A stretch of 64,000 nt of DNA from Mycoplasmatota bacterium (GCA_018394295.1 CP074573.1:1426001-1490000); one strand, 5' to 3'; counted from the first letter of the stretch, positions 35,336 through 44,822 are shown. The notes: a model not told the origin generated them from the sequence alone. Translations and numbers: made by a program.

Positions 35336-35680
35336 CTATATTGACAAATCTTCTAATTTAATTCTTGGGACATCTCCCCAAATTTTTTCTAAACTATATT
35401 TAATTCTTTCATCATTTTGAAACACATGACAGACAATATCAAAACAATCAATTAAAACCCAAAGATTACCATCAGCACCTTCAATATGTTTTACTTGATA
35501 ATTATTTTTTAGCACTTCTTCTTTAATTTTATGTACAATCGCATTAACTTGTCGATCGCTACGACCTGTACAGATTACCATATAATCAACAAGAGGCGAT
35601 ATATCTCTCATATCTAATATTTGTATGTCTAAAGCTTTTAAGTCGTCACATGCCTTTGTAATTGTTTCTAAAAGTGTCAT
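35336..35680 (-). CDS. rsfS: Ribosomal silencing factor RsfS (YqeL)
   Basis: 114 aa. ALDIQILDMRDISPLVDYMV, CTGRSDRQVNAI, EGADGNLWVLIDCFDIVCHV and YSLEKIWGD are diagnostic. It binds uL14 on the large subunit and blocks subunit joining, lowering translation in starvation. ATG 35680 with AGGTG upstream is preferred over the GTG two codons earlier. Overlaps yqeK by 35 bp. Confidence 0.95.
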   Translation of the reverse strand: MTLLETITKACDDLKALDIQILDMRDISPLVDYMVICTGRSDRQVNAIVHKIKEEVLKNNYQVKHIEGADGNLWVLIDCFDIVCHVFQNDERIKYSLEKIWGDVPRIKLEDLSI

Positions 35681-36257
35681 AAACACTTACACCTACTTTC
35701 TTTAAAAAACTTTGGTATGTTGCTTCTGCGAGCGGATGAATATCTGGTTGATTTGATTTCTTTAAGTATTCAATTGTTTTATCACAAACTGCTAAGACAC
35801 CTAAATCTAATGAGATTTTACTTAAAGATCTACAATATTCAACGCTTGGTTGTTTACGATTTTTTTCGGTATAGTCAGCAATATAAACAATTTTAGCGAT
35901 ATCATTCATCTCAGGATGTCCTGTAACATGATATTTAACCGCATTAATAATATCCATATCATCTATTTTTAATTCTTTTTGAATTAAATAAGCGCCTACT
36001 ACACCATGATAAACAACCGGATTATAATTCAACATGTTAGGATCTAAATAATCACTAATAATCTTTTTCATCGAATCAAGCGATTCATTTTTTGCATAAT
36101 CATGTAAAATTGCGCTTATTAGAGTTTTATATTCATTGATATGATACAGTTTTGCTAGTTCTTTTGCTTTTTCATATGTTCCTAAAACATGTTGAAATCT
36201 CAATTCATTTTTATTTTTAACAATTTCAAGTGCTTTTTCAATCGTCAGTTGCTTCAT
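35646..36257 (-). CDS. yqeK: HD-domain diadenosine tetraphosphatase YqeK
   Basis: 203 aa. HD metal-binding motifs: RFQHVLGTYEKAKELA, ISAILHDYAKN, VVYHGVVGAYLIQ and KYHVTGHPEMNDIAKIVYIA. YqeK proteins hydrolyse Ap4A symmetrically to two ADP. The ATG is only 1 bp after the yhbY stop and lacks a clear ribosome site. In Bacillus the gene nadD lies exactly at this junction; it is missing here. Confidence 0.93.
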   Translation of the reverse strand: MKQLTIEKALEIVKNKNELRFQHVLGTYEKAKELAKLYHINEYKTLISAILHDYAKNESLDSMKKIISDYLDPNMLNYNPVVYHGVVGAYLIQKELKIDDMDIINAVKYHVTGHPEMNDIAKIVYIADYTEKNRKQPSVEYCRSLSKISLDLGVLAVCDKTIEYLKKSNQPDIHPLAEATYQSFLKKVGVSVYDTFRNNYKGM

Positions 36258-36258
36258 A

Positions 36259-36558
36259 CTACGGTAGAACTATCTTACTTTCCTTATTTTCTTTCGTAGT
36301 AGGACGATAAAATATCAACTGATTTCCAATAATTTGCACTAAATCACTATCTGTTTTTTGACATAATTCTTCACCTAATGCTTCTTTAGGTTCCATACAA
36401 TTTTGTAATACTGATACTTTAATCAGTTCATGAGTATCAATTGCATCAATAAATGTATGAATAAAATTATCTGTTAATCCAGATTTACCAATTTGCATAA
36501 CTGGTTGTAAATTATGCGCTAAACTACGTAAATAACGTTTTTGTTTTCCTTTTAACAT
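36259..36558 (-). CDS. yqeI: YhbY/YqeI RNA-binding protein (CRM domain)
   Basis: 99 aa. LKGKQKRYLRSLAHNLQPVM, QIGKSGLTDNFI and KVSVLQNCME with a C-terminal QIIGNQLIFYRP define the CRS1-YhbY fold. It associates with pre-50S particles during assembly. AAAGGA ribosome site; 1 bp from aroE. Confidence 0.95.
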   Translation of the reverse strand: MLKGKQKRYLRSLAHNLQPVMQIGKSGLTDNFIHTFIDAIDTHELIKVSVLQNCMEPKEALGEELCQKTDSDLVQIIGNQLIFYRPTTKENKESKIVLP

Positions 36559-36559
36559 C

Positions 36560-37327
36560 TTAAATCCTTTCTAATGATTGATACATGGCTTCTACATTGG
36601 CTTTTTGATTAAACCATATTTCAAAACTTTTCGCTGCTTGATATATTAACATATCTAGTCCATTAATAGTTTTTGCATTTAACTTTTTCGCCATGTCTAA
36701 AAACAAACTTTTTGATTGGTAATTTATATCAATAAAACAAGCATTTTCTTTAATCTTTATCATTTCAATTGGCGATTCATATGACTTTACACCCACATTT
36801 GTACAGTTAACAACAATATCAAAACGTTCTAATTCTTTTGAAATATCTCTTATATCAATAACTTGATCTGTTATTTCATATGCCCTATTTTTCGTTCTGT
36901 TTGTCATAAATAGATGACAATTTGTATTTTCTTTAAAACAATAAAAAACTGCTTTCGCAGCACCACCTGCACCAATTATTAATACATTTTGATTGGGTTT
37001 TATGAGTTGATGTTTTATTAACAACATATAAAATCCAGATACATCGGTATTAAAGCCAAAAAATCTATTATTAACAACTTTCACACAATTAACTGCTTTT
37101 GTATTTTTAGCTGATTCACTTAATTCCTCACATATTAGCGCCATCTCTTCTTTATAAGGAATCGTTACATTAAAACCAGATAATTTTTTTAATTCCTCAA
37201 CATCTAAGTTATCTACAGTTAATAACTTATAACTGGCATCTATATTTAAGGTTGAAAAATGATGTTGATGAAGAATAGGTGACATTGAATAGTTTATGTT
37301 TTGTCCAACAACAGCATAACTTTTCAT
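36560..37327 (-). CDS. aroE: Shikimate dehydrogenase
   Basis: 255 aa. NADPH-dependent reduction of 3-dehydroshikimate in aromatic amino-acid synthesis. Substrate motif NYSMSPILHQHHF, catalytic Lys in GFNVTIPYKEEMA, nucleotide loop IIGAGGAAKAVFYC, NTDVSGF and C-terminal NGLDMLIYQAAKSFEIWF. ATG 37327 has AGGTGGTGG upstream. In the conserved yqeH-aroE-yhbY order. Confidence 0.95.
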   Translation of the reverse strand: MKSYAVVGQNINYSMSPILHQHHFSTLNIDASYKLLTVDNLDVEELKKLSGFNVTIPYKEEMALICEELSESAKNTKAVNCVKVVNNRFFGFNTDVSGFYMLLIKHQLIKPNQNVLIIGAGGAAKAVFYCFKENTNCHLFMTNRTKNRAYEITDQVIDIRDISKELERFDIVVNCTNVGVKSYESPIEMIKIKENACFIDINYQSKSLFLDMAKKLNAKTINGLDMLIYQAAKSFEIWFNQKANVEAMYQSLERI

Positions 37328-37336
37328 ATCCACCAC

Positions 37337-38446
37337 CTAAAACAAAGAAGGACGAATATAAACCCCAACATTTTTAGGTGCCCAAACAATTATTTGAATA
37401 TTCGGTTCATGGATACTAATAAAACCTAATCCTGAAATCACAACATCACATTTTTCACGTGGCGTTTTAAATTGATGTTTAACATAAGCTCCCATTGATT
37501 GATATTCAGAAACACTTGGTGGACTTAATAATTCACCAATATGTCTTTCAAATAAAGAATCTGCATTTTCTAACTTTGTTCGGTGTATTTTTATCCCATT
37601 ATTAAAACAACAAACAAATGAGGTTTTTTTACCTTGAAAAAAATCAAACCTTGCTAAACCATCAAAAAATAACGTTTGTTTACTCTCTAATTGATATACT
37701 TTCGGTTTAATCTCTTTTTGAGGTAAAATATGTTTTAAATGTTTTTTATTTAAATAAAATGCATATTGATGGGAATTGATAATTCCTGGTGTATCAATGA
37801 TATCATTGTCTTTATTTAAAGGAATCTCAATTAAACCAAGGGTTGTACCAGGAAATTGAGAAACAGTAATTAAATCATCTACTTTTTCTGTAAATCGTTT
37901 AATAATCGCATTAACTAGAGTCGACTTTCCAACATTAGTACAACCAATGATATAAACATCTCGTCCTTTACGATATTGTTCAATCATTTCTAATAAGTCA
38001 TCAATACCATGTCCTTTTTGAGCACTGACTAAAGCAACATCAACCACTTTATAGCCATAATCTTTAATAATACGTCGCACCCAATTTTTTATTTTATGAT
38101 CCTTAATTGATTTAGGTAAAATGTCTCTTTTATTTCCTACTAATAAAACCTCATTACTCCCAATAAAGCGATGAATGCTTGAAATAATACTTCCGGAAAT
38201 ATCAAATAAATCAACGACATTAACAACTAATGCATCACGATTTGCGATATCACTTAAGATTTTCACAAATTCATCATTACTTAAATCTACATCAGCTATT
38301 TCCCGATAATGTTTTAAACGAAAACATCTTTGACATAAAAGTTCATCAGTCTCTCGATTTAGAAGATTTTTTTTAATGAATCCAGGGTCTTTTTCATTAT
38401 CTGTTTGAAGTATACTTCCGCATCCCATACATTTTATTTCATTCAT
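37337..38446 (-). CDS. yqeH: Ribosome biogenesis GTPase YqeH
   Basis: 369 aa, circularly permuted GTPase. An N-terminal zinc motif (CMGCG...CQRC) precedes G4 GNKRD, then G1 GCTNVGKSTLVNA and G3 DTPG. The C-terminal RNA-binding part contains HRTKLENADSLFERHIGELL. Needed for 30S assembly in Bacillus. Overlaps yqeG by 1 bp; AAAGGTGA ribosome site. Confidence 0.95.
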   Translation of the reverse strand: MNEIKCMGCGSILQTDNEKDPGFIKKNLLNRETDELLCQRCFRLKHYREIADVDLSNDEFVKILSDIANRDALVVNVVDLFDISGSIISSIHRFIGSNEVLLVGNKRDILPKSIKDHKIKNWVRRIIKDYGYKVVDVALVSAQKGHGIDDLLEMIEQYRKGRDVYIIGCTNVGKSTLVNAIIKRFTEKVDDLITVSQFPGTTLGLIEIPLNKDNDIIDTPGIINSHQYAFYLNKKHLKHILPQKEIKPKVYQLESKQTLFFDGLARFDFFQGKKTSFVCCFNNGIKIHRTKLENADSLFERHIGELLSPPSVSEYQSMGAYVKHQFKTPREKCDVVISGLGFISIHEPNIQIIVWAPKNVGVYIRPSLF

Positions 38447-38943
38447 TATTTTTCACCTTTAATCTTAAATTTCTTATATAAGACTTTTTCAATAAATCGA
38501 TTAACTCGTGTTTTTAATTGTTCATTTTTATAGTTTATCACATCAACTAAAATAGTATAATAACCCATTCGATTTCCACCAACAATATCTGTTAAAACTT
38601 GATCACCTATAATCACTACCTCCTGGGTAGAAAATCCTAATGATAATTTTTTGTATCCTCTTTTAAAAGGTTTCATCGCATTAGAATGGTATGGAACATC
38701 TAATTTTTTCGCAAATAATTGAACTCTTTTTTCTTTGTTGTTAGAAATTATCATTAATTTCATCCCTAATTTTTCACATTTTTCTTTAAATTCAATTATT
38801 TCTTTAGTAGGTAGAAAAATGTCGTATCCAACGAGGGTATTGTCTAAATCTGTAAGAATTAATCGTTTTCCTGAATCATATAATTTTACTAAGTCAATAT
38901 CATGGATTGTTTTATGATATTCATTTGGTATAAATAATTTCAT
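38446..38943 (-). CDS. yqeG: HAD-superfamily phosphatase YqeG
   Basis: 165 aa. HAD motif I LTDLDNTLVGYD, motif II IISNNKEKRV, and motif III/IV region KPFKRGYKKL with VVIIGDQVLTDIVGGNRMGY. HAD-IIIA phosphatase; substrate uncertain in Firmicutes. ATG 38943 has AGGTGATAAC upstream; the frame from 38994 adds an unsupported hydrophobic extension. First gene of the yqeG-rsfS string, divergent from sigK. Confidence 0.92.
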   Translation of the reverse strand: MKLFIPNEYHKTIHDIDLVKLYDSGKRLILTDLDNTLVGYDIFLPTKEIIEFKEKCEKLGMKLMIISNNKEKRVQLFAKKLDVPYHSNAMKPFKRGYKKLSLGFSTQEVVIIGDQVLTDIVGGNRMGYYTILVDVINYKNEQLKTRVNRFIEKVLYKKFKIKGEK

Positions 38944-39038
38944 GTTATCACCTGCTTCTAATTTCAAGAATAATATTTTAAAATAATATCCCATATCAAA
39001 TTTTAAAGATATTATGTAAATAATATCTCAAATCAAAT

Positions 39039-39047
39039 TATACAATA
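39039..39047 (+). promoter_or_regulatory. Possible sigma-E/sigma-K -10 element of sigK
   Basis: TATACAATA fits the CATANNNTA pattern of sigma-K and CATACAAT of sigma-E at all but one base, 35 bases before the start codon. Autoregulated mother-cell expression is expected for sigK. The -35 is not clear. Confidence 0.4.
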
Positions 39048-39081
39048 ATTTTTTCTAATTGTCATTTATTAGGGGGAAAAA

Positions 39082-39771
39082 ATGATTGAATTATTAGCAA
39101 CTTTATTAAAAATACTTCCATTCTTAGGAAGTATCAAATCAAAATCTTTTAAAGATGTCTTATCTACAGAAGAAGAAAAAGACTTGCTAATGCGAAAAGA
39201 TCAAAATGATATCCAAGCTAGAAATAAATTGATTGAACATAATTTACGTTTAGTAGCGCATATCGTTAAAAAATACGAAAACACATTGGATGAAAAAGAT
39301 GACCTTCTATCCATAGGGACGATAGGACTCATTAAAGCCATTGATACTTATAATGATGATAAGGGTACAAAACTAGCAACCTATGCTGCTAAATGCATAG
39401 AAAATGAAATTTTAATGCAATTAAGAAGCAATAAGAAAAAAAGAAGTGAAATCTCATTAAATGATCCTATCGGTTATGATAAAGAAGGAAACAAAATCAC
39501 TTTAATCGATGTCTTACAAGATGAAAACCGCTCTATAGAAGATCGAGTTGTTTTTAATGATAGTATCGATAAAGTATTGAGTTTATTACCTGAATTATCA
39601 GAGCGAGAATTCGAAATCATCACTCGTCGTTTTGGATTAAATAATCGTAAAGCAGAAACACAAAGACAAATCGCTAAATCACTTAATATATCTAGAAGTT
39701 ATGTTTCAAGAATAGAAAAACGAACGTTAATGAAACTTTATCGATTATTATCTCAAAGGTCGAGCATCTAA
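39082..39771 (+). CDS. sigK: RNA polymerase sigma-K factor (late mother-cell sigma)
   Basis: 229 aa. A hydrophobic pro-sequence of about 20 residues (IELLATLLKILPFLGSIKS) is as in pro-sigma-K, which is cleaved by SpoIVFB. Region 2 includes IEHNLRLVAHIVKKYENT and LLSIGTIGLIKAIDTY; region 3 DPIGYDKEGNKITLIDVL; region 4 REFEIITRRFGLN and SRSYVSRIEKRTLMKLYR. The gene is intact, without a skin-type insertion. AGGGGG ribosome site. Its last 4 bp overlap the 3' end of the convergent WYL regulator gene, with no terminator between. Confidence 0.95.
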   Translation: MIELLATLLKILPFLGSIKSKSFKDVLSTEEEKDLLMRKDQNDIQARNKLIEHNLRLVAHIVKKYENTLDEKDDLLSIGTIGLIKAIDTYNDDKGTKLATYAAKCIENEILMQLRSNKKKRSEISLNDPIGYDKEGNKITLIDVLQDENRSIEDRVVFNDSIDKVLSLLPELSEREFEIITRRFGLNNRKAETQRQIAKSLNISRSYVSRIEKRTLMKLYRLLSQRSSI

Positions 39772-40709
39772 ATTGAATGATTTTTAGCCATATTCTTTAA
39801 TACAGATAGATAAGCTTCTTCTATTTCTATTGGTGCTATTTTCATTAAATCATCACCTAAACTAAGCAACCAATTAATAATTTCAATTTTACCTTCCATT
39901 GTACCTTTAAAGGTAATTTTTCCATCTTCATGTTCAGTAATAACTTGATCTTTCGCTAAAGATAGTTCAGAAATAATCACCGCTCTAGGCGGTTTTATTT
40001 CTAACTCTAAATGAAATGCTTCATCTTTAAAGATAGATGTACTTCCTGTAAAGTCACACAATTGAAATTGTGGGCTTTTTTTATATTTTTCATCTAAGAT
40101 GATAATTTCATTCATTCTAACTAATTTATATTGATAAGCTTTCTCATATTTTTCATTATAGGTAATTAAATACCAAAATCCTTTATAAAAAAAGAGTTCA
40201 TAAGGATGCATCGTATAAGTTTTATAGGTTGCATCAATTTTCTTATAAGAAAATGTAATTTTATTACTATTTTTTATCGCTTTTATTAAAGTTTCAAAGT
40301 TTTGATTTTCTTTTTCAATTAAACGATTTTCATTAACAGGATGAATGATACTGTAATCTTCACCCCTACTTTGTTTTTTTATTTCATACTTTTGAATAAC
40401 TGATGAGAAATTTTTATAATGTCTGTCATTTATATTTGTTAATGTCTTTTGAATAAATTTTAACGAATTAAATTCATCATCATTTAAATTTAATACCGAA
40501 AACATTAACGAACGATGCTTGTCTAAACGATAACCACCATTTTTACCAGAAATCGTTTCAATATAAAATCCAGCATATACTAAATCATACCTTAATTCTA
40601 TTAATTTTCTTTCAGTTACTTCTAAATAGTCAGCTAGTTCTTTTTTCTTATACAGAGCACCATTTGATAAACGAATTAGCATCTTTAATGCTAATGTTGT
40701 TTTACTAAT
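39768..40709 (-). CDS. WYL-domain transcriptional regulator (probable AUU start)
   Basis: 313 aa if it starts at the ATT at 40709. DeoR-type winged helix at the N-terminus (ELADYLEVTERKLIELRYDL) and WYL domain with LIKAIKNSNKITFSYKKIDA and HPYELFFYKGFWYLITYNEK, then a C-terminal WCX-like segment. Starting at the first ATG (40682) would remove nine residues (SKTTLALK...) that are typical of this family and leave no ribosome site; AAGGCGG is correctly placed for ATT 40709. WYL domains bind nucleic acids or nucleotides. Downstream of mtnN on the same strand. Confidence 0.8.
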   Translation of the reverse strand: MSKTTLALKMLIRLSNGALYKKKELADYLEVTERKLIELRYDLVYAGFYIETISGKNGGYRLDKHRSLMFSVLNLNDDEFNSLKFIQKTLTNINDRHYKNFSSVIQKYEIKKQSRGEDYSIIHPVNENRLIEKENQNFETLIKAIKNSNKITFSYKKIDATYKTYTMHPYELFFYKGFWYLITYNEKYEKAYQYKLVRMNEIIILDEKYKKSPQFQLCDFTGSTSIFKDEAFHLELEIKPPRAVIISELSLAKDQVITEHEDGKITFKGTMEGKIEIINWLLSLGDDLMKIAPIEIEEAYLSVLKNMAKNHSI

Positions 40710-40721
40710 AATACCACCGCC

Positions 40722-41408
40722 TTAAAGTTGTTCAATTAGTTTTAATACATAAGTGGATGAATTTAATGCCGATTGTTCTAAATAAGAACTAAATGATACA
40801 TGTGATTCTTTTCCTGCAATATCAGATAATGATCGTAAAACAATAAATTGTTTTTGATATAAGTAACAAACTTGAGCAATCGCAGCGGCTTCCATTTCCA
40901 AAGCAATCACATTAGAAAAATGATTTTTTACTTTTTCGATTTGCGTTTTTTCATGAACAAATGAATCTCCTGATACAATTAATCCTTTATGATATGACAT
41001 TTTTTCTTCAGTTAATATTTTTTCAGATAATTTAATTAATTTTTCATCAGATTCAAAATATAAAGGACACTTTGGAACTTGTCCATATTCATACTTAAAT
41101 GCTGTGACATCTACATCGTGATAACAAACTTTATCTGAAATAACAATATCTAATACATTACAATTTTCTTTAACTCCACCAGCTGTTCCAATATTAATGA
41201 CAAAATCAATTTCATATTGTTCAAATAAAATGGTTGTACTCATTGCCGCATTAACTTTTCCGATACCAGACTGCATTAAAACGACTTCCTTACCACAAAT
41301 CATTCCTTCATAAAATTTAACTGAATGGTATTGAGATTCTTTTAAATTGTCTATTTTAGTTTTTAGTATAGTAACTTCATCGTCCATGGCACCAATAATA
41401 CCTATCAT
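40722..41408 (-). CDS. mtnN: 5'-methylthioadenosine/S-adenosylhomocysteine nucleosidase
   Basis: 228 aa. IGIIGAMDDEVTILK, SGIGKVNAAMSTTILFEQY, NIGTAGGV, VSGDSFVHE, IALEMEAAAIAQVC and catalytic Asp in LRSLSDIAGKESH. Cleaves MTA and SAH to adenine and the thioribose, recycling SAM by-products. GGAGG upstream. Follows greA/udk as in Bacillus. Confidence 0.97.
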   Translation of the reverse strand: MIGIIGAMDDEVTILKTKIDNLKESQYHSVKFYEGMICGKEVVLMQSGIGKVNAAMSTTILFEQYEIDFVINIGTAGGVKENCNVLDIVISDKVCYHDVDVTAFKYEYGQVPKCPLYFESDEKLIKLSEKILTEEKMSYHKGLIVSGDSFVHEKTQIEKVKNHFSNVIALEMEAAAIAQVCYLYQKQFIVLRSLSDIAGKESHVSFSSYLEQSALNSSTYVLKLIEQL

Positions 41409-41423
41409 CTCATTTCCTCCTTA

Positions 41424-41470
41424 AAAATAAAATAGTCACTAAGGTAATAAAGAGATACTACCTTGGTGAC
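41424..41470 (-). terminator. greA terminator
   Basis: Minus strand GTCACCAAGGTAGTA / TTACCTTAGTGAC stem and a following T-rich tract, between greA and mtnN. Confidence 0.78.
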
Positions 41471-41479
41471 AGTTAATCC

Positions 41480-41956
41480 TTAGCTTCGTTTTATAATATC
41501 GATAATACTTACTTGATATGACCCACCAGGTGTTGAAACAGCAACAGTTTCACCAGCTTTATGGCCAATTAAAGCTTGTGCTACTGGTGAATTAACAGAT
41601 ATTTTTCCATTGAATGGGTCTGCTTCTTCACTACCAACGACATGATATTTTTCTTCTTCGCCATCTGGTAACACTTTAAAAATCACTTCTTTACCAATTG
41701 TTAAACTATCTGTATTATCTCCTTCAATAATTTTTGCATTTTTAATAATATTTTCAAGTTCAACAATTCGGGCTTCAATTTGAGCTTGTTCATCTCTTGC
41801 TGCATCATATTCAGCATTTTCTGATAAATCTCCTTGTGCACGTGCTTCTTGAAGTGCTTGAATATTCTCAGGTCGTTTAACCGTCTTTAAATATTCTAAT
41901 TCTTTTTCAAACTTCTTAAAACCTTCCTTGGTTATTTCATATTTTGATTTAGTCAT
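41480..41956 (-). CDS. greA: Transcription elongation factor GreA
   Basis: 158 aa. N-terminal coiled coil (LEYLKTVKRPENIQALQEAR) with tip acidic residues in GDLSENAEYDAARDEQ and C-terminal FKBP-like domain ISVNSPVAQALIGHKAGE. Rescues backtracked RNA polymerase by stimulating transcript cleavage. GGAGGTATT ribosome site; own terminator. Confidence 0.98.
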   Translation of the reverse strand: MTKSKYEITKEGFKKFEKELEYLKTVKRPENIQALQEARAQGDLSENAEYDAARDEQAQIEARIVELENIIKNAKIIEGDNTDSLTIGKEVIFKVLPDGEEEKYHVVGSEEADPFNGKISVNSPVAQALIGHKAGETVAVSTPGGSYQVSIIDIIKRS

Positions 41957-42008
41957 TTAATACCTCCAAATTTATATACTTTATATTATAATACATAACG
42001 TGTCTTAT

Positions 42009-42635
42009 TTACACATTTTTAGTCGAAATTATGTGTTTAATTTTCGATACAATAATATCGATTGCAACTTTATTATTACCACCTTCAGGAATAATTAAAT
42101 CAGCATAACGTTTATAAGGTTCAACAAATTGATTATGCATTGGTTTTACAGTATTTAAATACTGACTGACCACTGACTCAATTTTACGATTCCGTTCTTT
42201 TGTGTCTCGTAATAAACGTCTAATAAACCGGATATCATCATCGATATCAACATATATCTTGATGTCCATTAAATCACGTAATTTAACATCTTCAAAGATT
42301 AAAATTCCTTCTAATATTATGATATTAGTGGGCTCAATCAATTCAGTTAATTTCGCTCTTGTATGAACAGTAAAATCATACGTAGGTTTTTGAATTGATT
42401 CTCCTTTTAATAAAATACCTAAATGTTGATATAATAATTCATTATCTAAAGAAAATGGATGATCATAATTAGTTTGAAGTCTTTCTTCAAATGTTAAATG
42501 ACTTTGATCCTTATAGTAGTCATCATGACGAATAACGGAAACATGTTCTTTTTTGAAATTTTCTGCGATATTTTTAGTAACGGTTGTCTTACCCGATGCA
42601 GTACCTCCTGCAATCCCTATAATAATCGACTTCAT
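42009..42635 (-). CDS. udk: Uridine kinase
   Basis: 208 aa. P-loop [55 protein letters not shown] and [14 protein letters not shown]. Phosphorylates uridine and cytidine in pyrimidine salvage. AAGGAG before the ATG. Between greA and yrrO as in Bacillus. Confidence 0.97.
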   Translation of the reverse strand: MKSIIIGIAGGTASGKTTVTKNIAENFKKEHVSVIRHDDYYKDQSHLTFEERLQTNYDHPFSLDNELLYQHLGILLKGESIQKPTYDFTVHTRAKLTELIEPTNIIILEGILIFEDVKLRDLMDIKIYVDIDDDIRFIRRLLRDTKERNRKIESVVSQYLNTVKPMHNQFVEPYKRYADLIIPEGGNNKVAIDIIVSKIKHIISTKNV

Positions 42636-42658
42636 AAATTTCTCCTTCTATCTATTTA

Positions 42659-43900
42659 TTAATTATTATTTGTTTTTTTTCTTGTTTTACGAATAATATC
42701 ATAAGGATAAACCTTAAAAGGAATCTTTACTTTTAATATTTGTCGAGGATGACGAGCCACCTCTATTTCATTATTATCTTCATCATATATTTTATCAATC
42801 GTAAAGTAATCTTTTCTAAAACCAGGTCCATAGACTTCAACAGCATCACCAACGGTAAAGTAATTCCGTTGTTCTATTACTGCGATTTGTGATTTTTCAT
42901 CATAATCTAAAACGATTGCGATAAATTCTTGGGTTGGTTTTTCTGTTCTCACATTGTATAATTGTTCATTTTCTGTTGGCTTACCTGCTAAAGCACCAAC
43001 TGAGGTTTGTCTATTCTCAGCTTTACTCATTTCTTCATAATATTTATCATCTAAAACAAAATGATCAGGATCACTACAATAATCATCGATTAATTTTCGA
43101 TAAGTTCCAACAACTGTTGCGATGTAATGAATTGATTTCATTCTTCCTTCTATTTTTAAACTATTAACAGAAGCTTCAATTAACTCTGGAATAAATGGAA
43201 TAGCCATAAGATCTTTTGAACTAAGATTATAATGCCCATCTTCAGCTGAAATTAAATCATCTTCCTGGTTGTAAAGACGATAATTCCATCTACAAGAATG
43301 TGCACATCCACCACGATTGGCATCACGGTCTGTCATATGATTACTTAAAGTACAACGACCTGAATAAGAGACGCACATTCCTCCATGGATAAATACTTCT
43401 ATTTCAGCTTTTGTTTTTTGTGATATCTTTTTAATCTCATGAATTGAGAGTTCTCGTGCTAAAACAACGCGTTTTACACCCTCGTCATACCAAAAGTTAA
43501 TGGCTTCTGAATTAGTTGTTGATTGTTGTGTGCTCAAATGAATTTCCATATTGGGAACGACTTTTTTAGCTGTTTCAATCACAAATGGATCAGCACAAAT
43601 AATCGCACTAACACCACATTCATATAATTCTTGTAAATATTCTTCTAAATGGTTTAAATTCTCATTATGAGCGATAATATTGGTTGTAACATATACTTTC
43701 GCTTGATGAGCTCTCGCAAACAAAACAGCTTCTTTAATATCTTCAATTGAAAAATTACTTGCTCGTGCTCTTAAACTAAATTCTTTTCCGCCAATAAAGA
43801 CAGCATCAGCTCCATATAATATCGCAATTTTAAGTTTTTCTAAATTACCTGCTGGTGCTAATAATTCTGGTTTATTGATGATTACACGCTTATCGTTCAT
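42659..43900 (-). CDS. yrrO: U32-family tRNA hydroxylation protein (YrrO/TrhP type)
   Basis: 413 aa. KPELLAPAGNLEKLKIAILY, FIGGKEFSLRARASNFS, FIHGGMCVSYSGRCTLSNHM and cluster cysteines in GGCAHSCRWNY define peptidase family U32. Proteins of this group act with a partner in prephenate-dependent 5-hydroxylation of tRNA U34 rather than as peptidases. ATG 43900 has AAAGGTG upstream and overlaps the yrrN end by 11 bp; a frame from 43948 is rejected. The product would be the substrate of TrmR at 55.0 kb. Confidence 0.92.
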   Translation of the reverse strand: MNDKRVIINKPELLAPAGNLEKLKIAILYGADAVFIGGKEFSLRARASNFSIEDIKEAVLFARAHQAKVYVTTNIIAHNENLNHLEEYLQELYECGVSAIICADPFVIETAKKVVPNMEIHLSTQQSTTNSEAINFWYDEGVKRVVLARELSIHEIKKISQKTKAEIEVFIHGGMCVSYSGRCTLSNHMTDRDANRGGCAHSCRWNYRLYNQEDDLISAEDGHYNLSSKDLMAIPFIPELIEASVNSLKIEGRMKSIHYIATVVGTYRKLIDDYCSDPDHFVLDDKYYEEMSKAENRQTSVGALAGKPTENEQLYNVRTEKPTQEFIAIVLDYDEKSQIAVIEQRNYFTVGDAVEVYGPGFRKDYFTIDKIYDEDNNEIEVARHPRQILKVKIPFKVYPYDIIRKTRKKTNNN

Positions 43901-44822
43901 TTCGTTCATCACCTTTATATATTGTTTTTTTAAATAAGAATCCATCATTAAATGGTCTAATATTTTCTATTTCCTTTAATTGTTTAATATAATCATCTTT
44001 TTGTTTCATATACTTGTCTTTATCAATTGAATAATCTTCAATTGCTTTTTTATACAATTGTGTAATTTGATACAATTCATCATCTGTTTTAAATAAACCA
44101 TTTATTCGAATTGATTTAAGGTTGTTTTCAATTAATACATCAAGGTAATTAATCGTACATAAATCGAAAGAGCTAAATACATGGGTTCCATTTTGATCTT
44201 CAATAATTGGATATTTGTCATCTCTAATTTCTTCAATTAAATATAAGTTTTCATTGTGATGTTTCTCAGGTTGATCAGATTTTAAGAATTTATAATAATT
44301 TGTGACTAAATCGCGCATTGAATGAAACATGTTAACTGGACCATGTCCTAAAATATCAATTTCTAATAATTGTTTAGAAGCAATTAATTGAATATCTTCT
44401 AGGGTAATTTCTTTTGCGATAGAGACTCGTTTTATGCCCTTACCAGCAAAAAAACGAACACTTTCATAATTGGTAATATAAGTTTCAGGATTATAAATCA
44501 GTTTATTTTCTAACTTATATTTTTTAGCGATTTGATAAATCGCTAAATCCCCAAAAATAATCCCATCAATATCTAGTAATGATAATTGTTTTATATATTC
44601 ATCAAACATGTCTAATTCTTCTTCATGTATCATTTTATTACAAGCAATATATATTTTTTGCTTTCTCTTTTTACATAAATTAATTATTTCTAAGATTTCA
44701 TTATTAGTAAAATAATGGGCTAATCTTAACCCCTTATCTTTTTCTCCAATAATAAAAGCATCACATATATCACATTTTCTAATAAAATCCATACTAGTAG
44801 GATTAACAATTAATTCTAACAT
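43890..44822 (-). CDS. yrrN: U32-family tRNA hydroxylation protein (YrrN type)
   Basis: 310 aa (an adjacent ATG at 44825 is equally possible). Shorter U32 paralog: LELIVNPTSMDFIRKCDICD, FIIGEKDKGLRLAHYF, DIDGIIFGDLAIYQIAKKYK, NPETYITNYESVRFFAGKGI and ILGHGPVNMFHSMR. It lacks most cluster cysteines of YrrO and probably forms a pair with it. AGGAGG ribosome site. In Bacillus trmR directly precedes yrrN; here about 10 kb of accessory DNA separates them. Confidence 0.9.
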   Translation of the reverse strand: MLELIVNPTSMDFIRKCDICDAFIIGEKDKGLRLAHYFTNNEILEIINLCKKRKQKIYIACNKMIHEEELDMFDEYIKQLSLLDIDGIIFGDLAIYQIAKKYKLENKLIYNPETYITNYESVRFFAGKGIKRVSIAKEITLEDIQLIASKQLLEIDILGHGPVNMFHSMRDLVTNYYKFLKSDQPEKHHNENLYLIEEIRDDKYPIIEDQNGTHVFSSFDLCTINYLDVLIENNLKSIRINGLFKTDDELYQITQLYKKAIEDYSIDKDKYMKQKDDYIKQLKEIENIRPFNDGFLFKKTIYKGDERNER

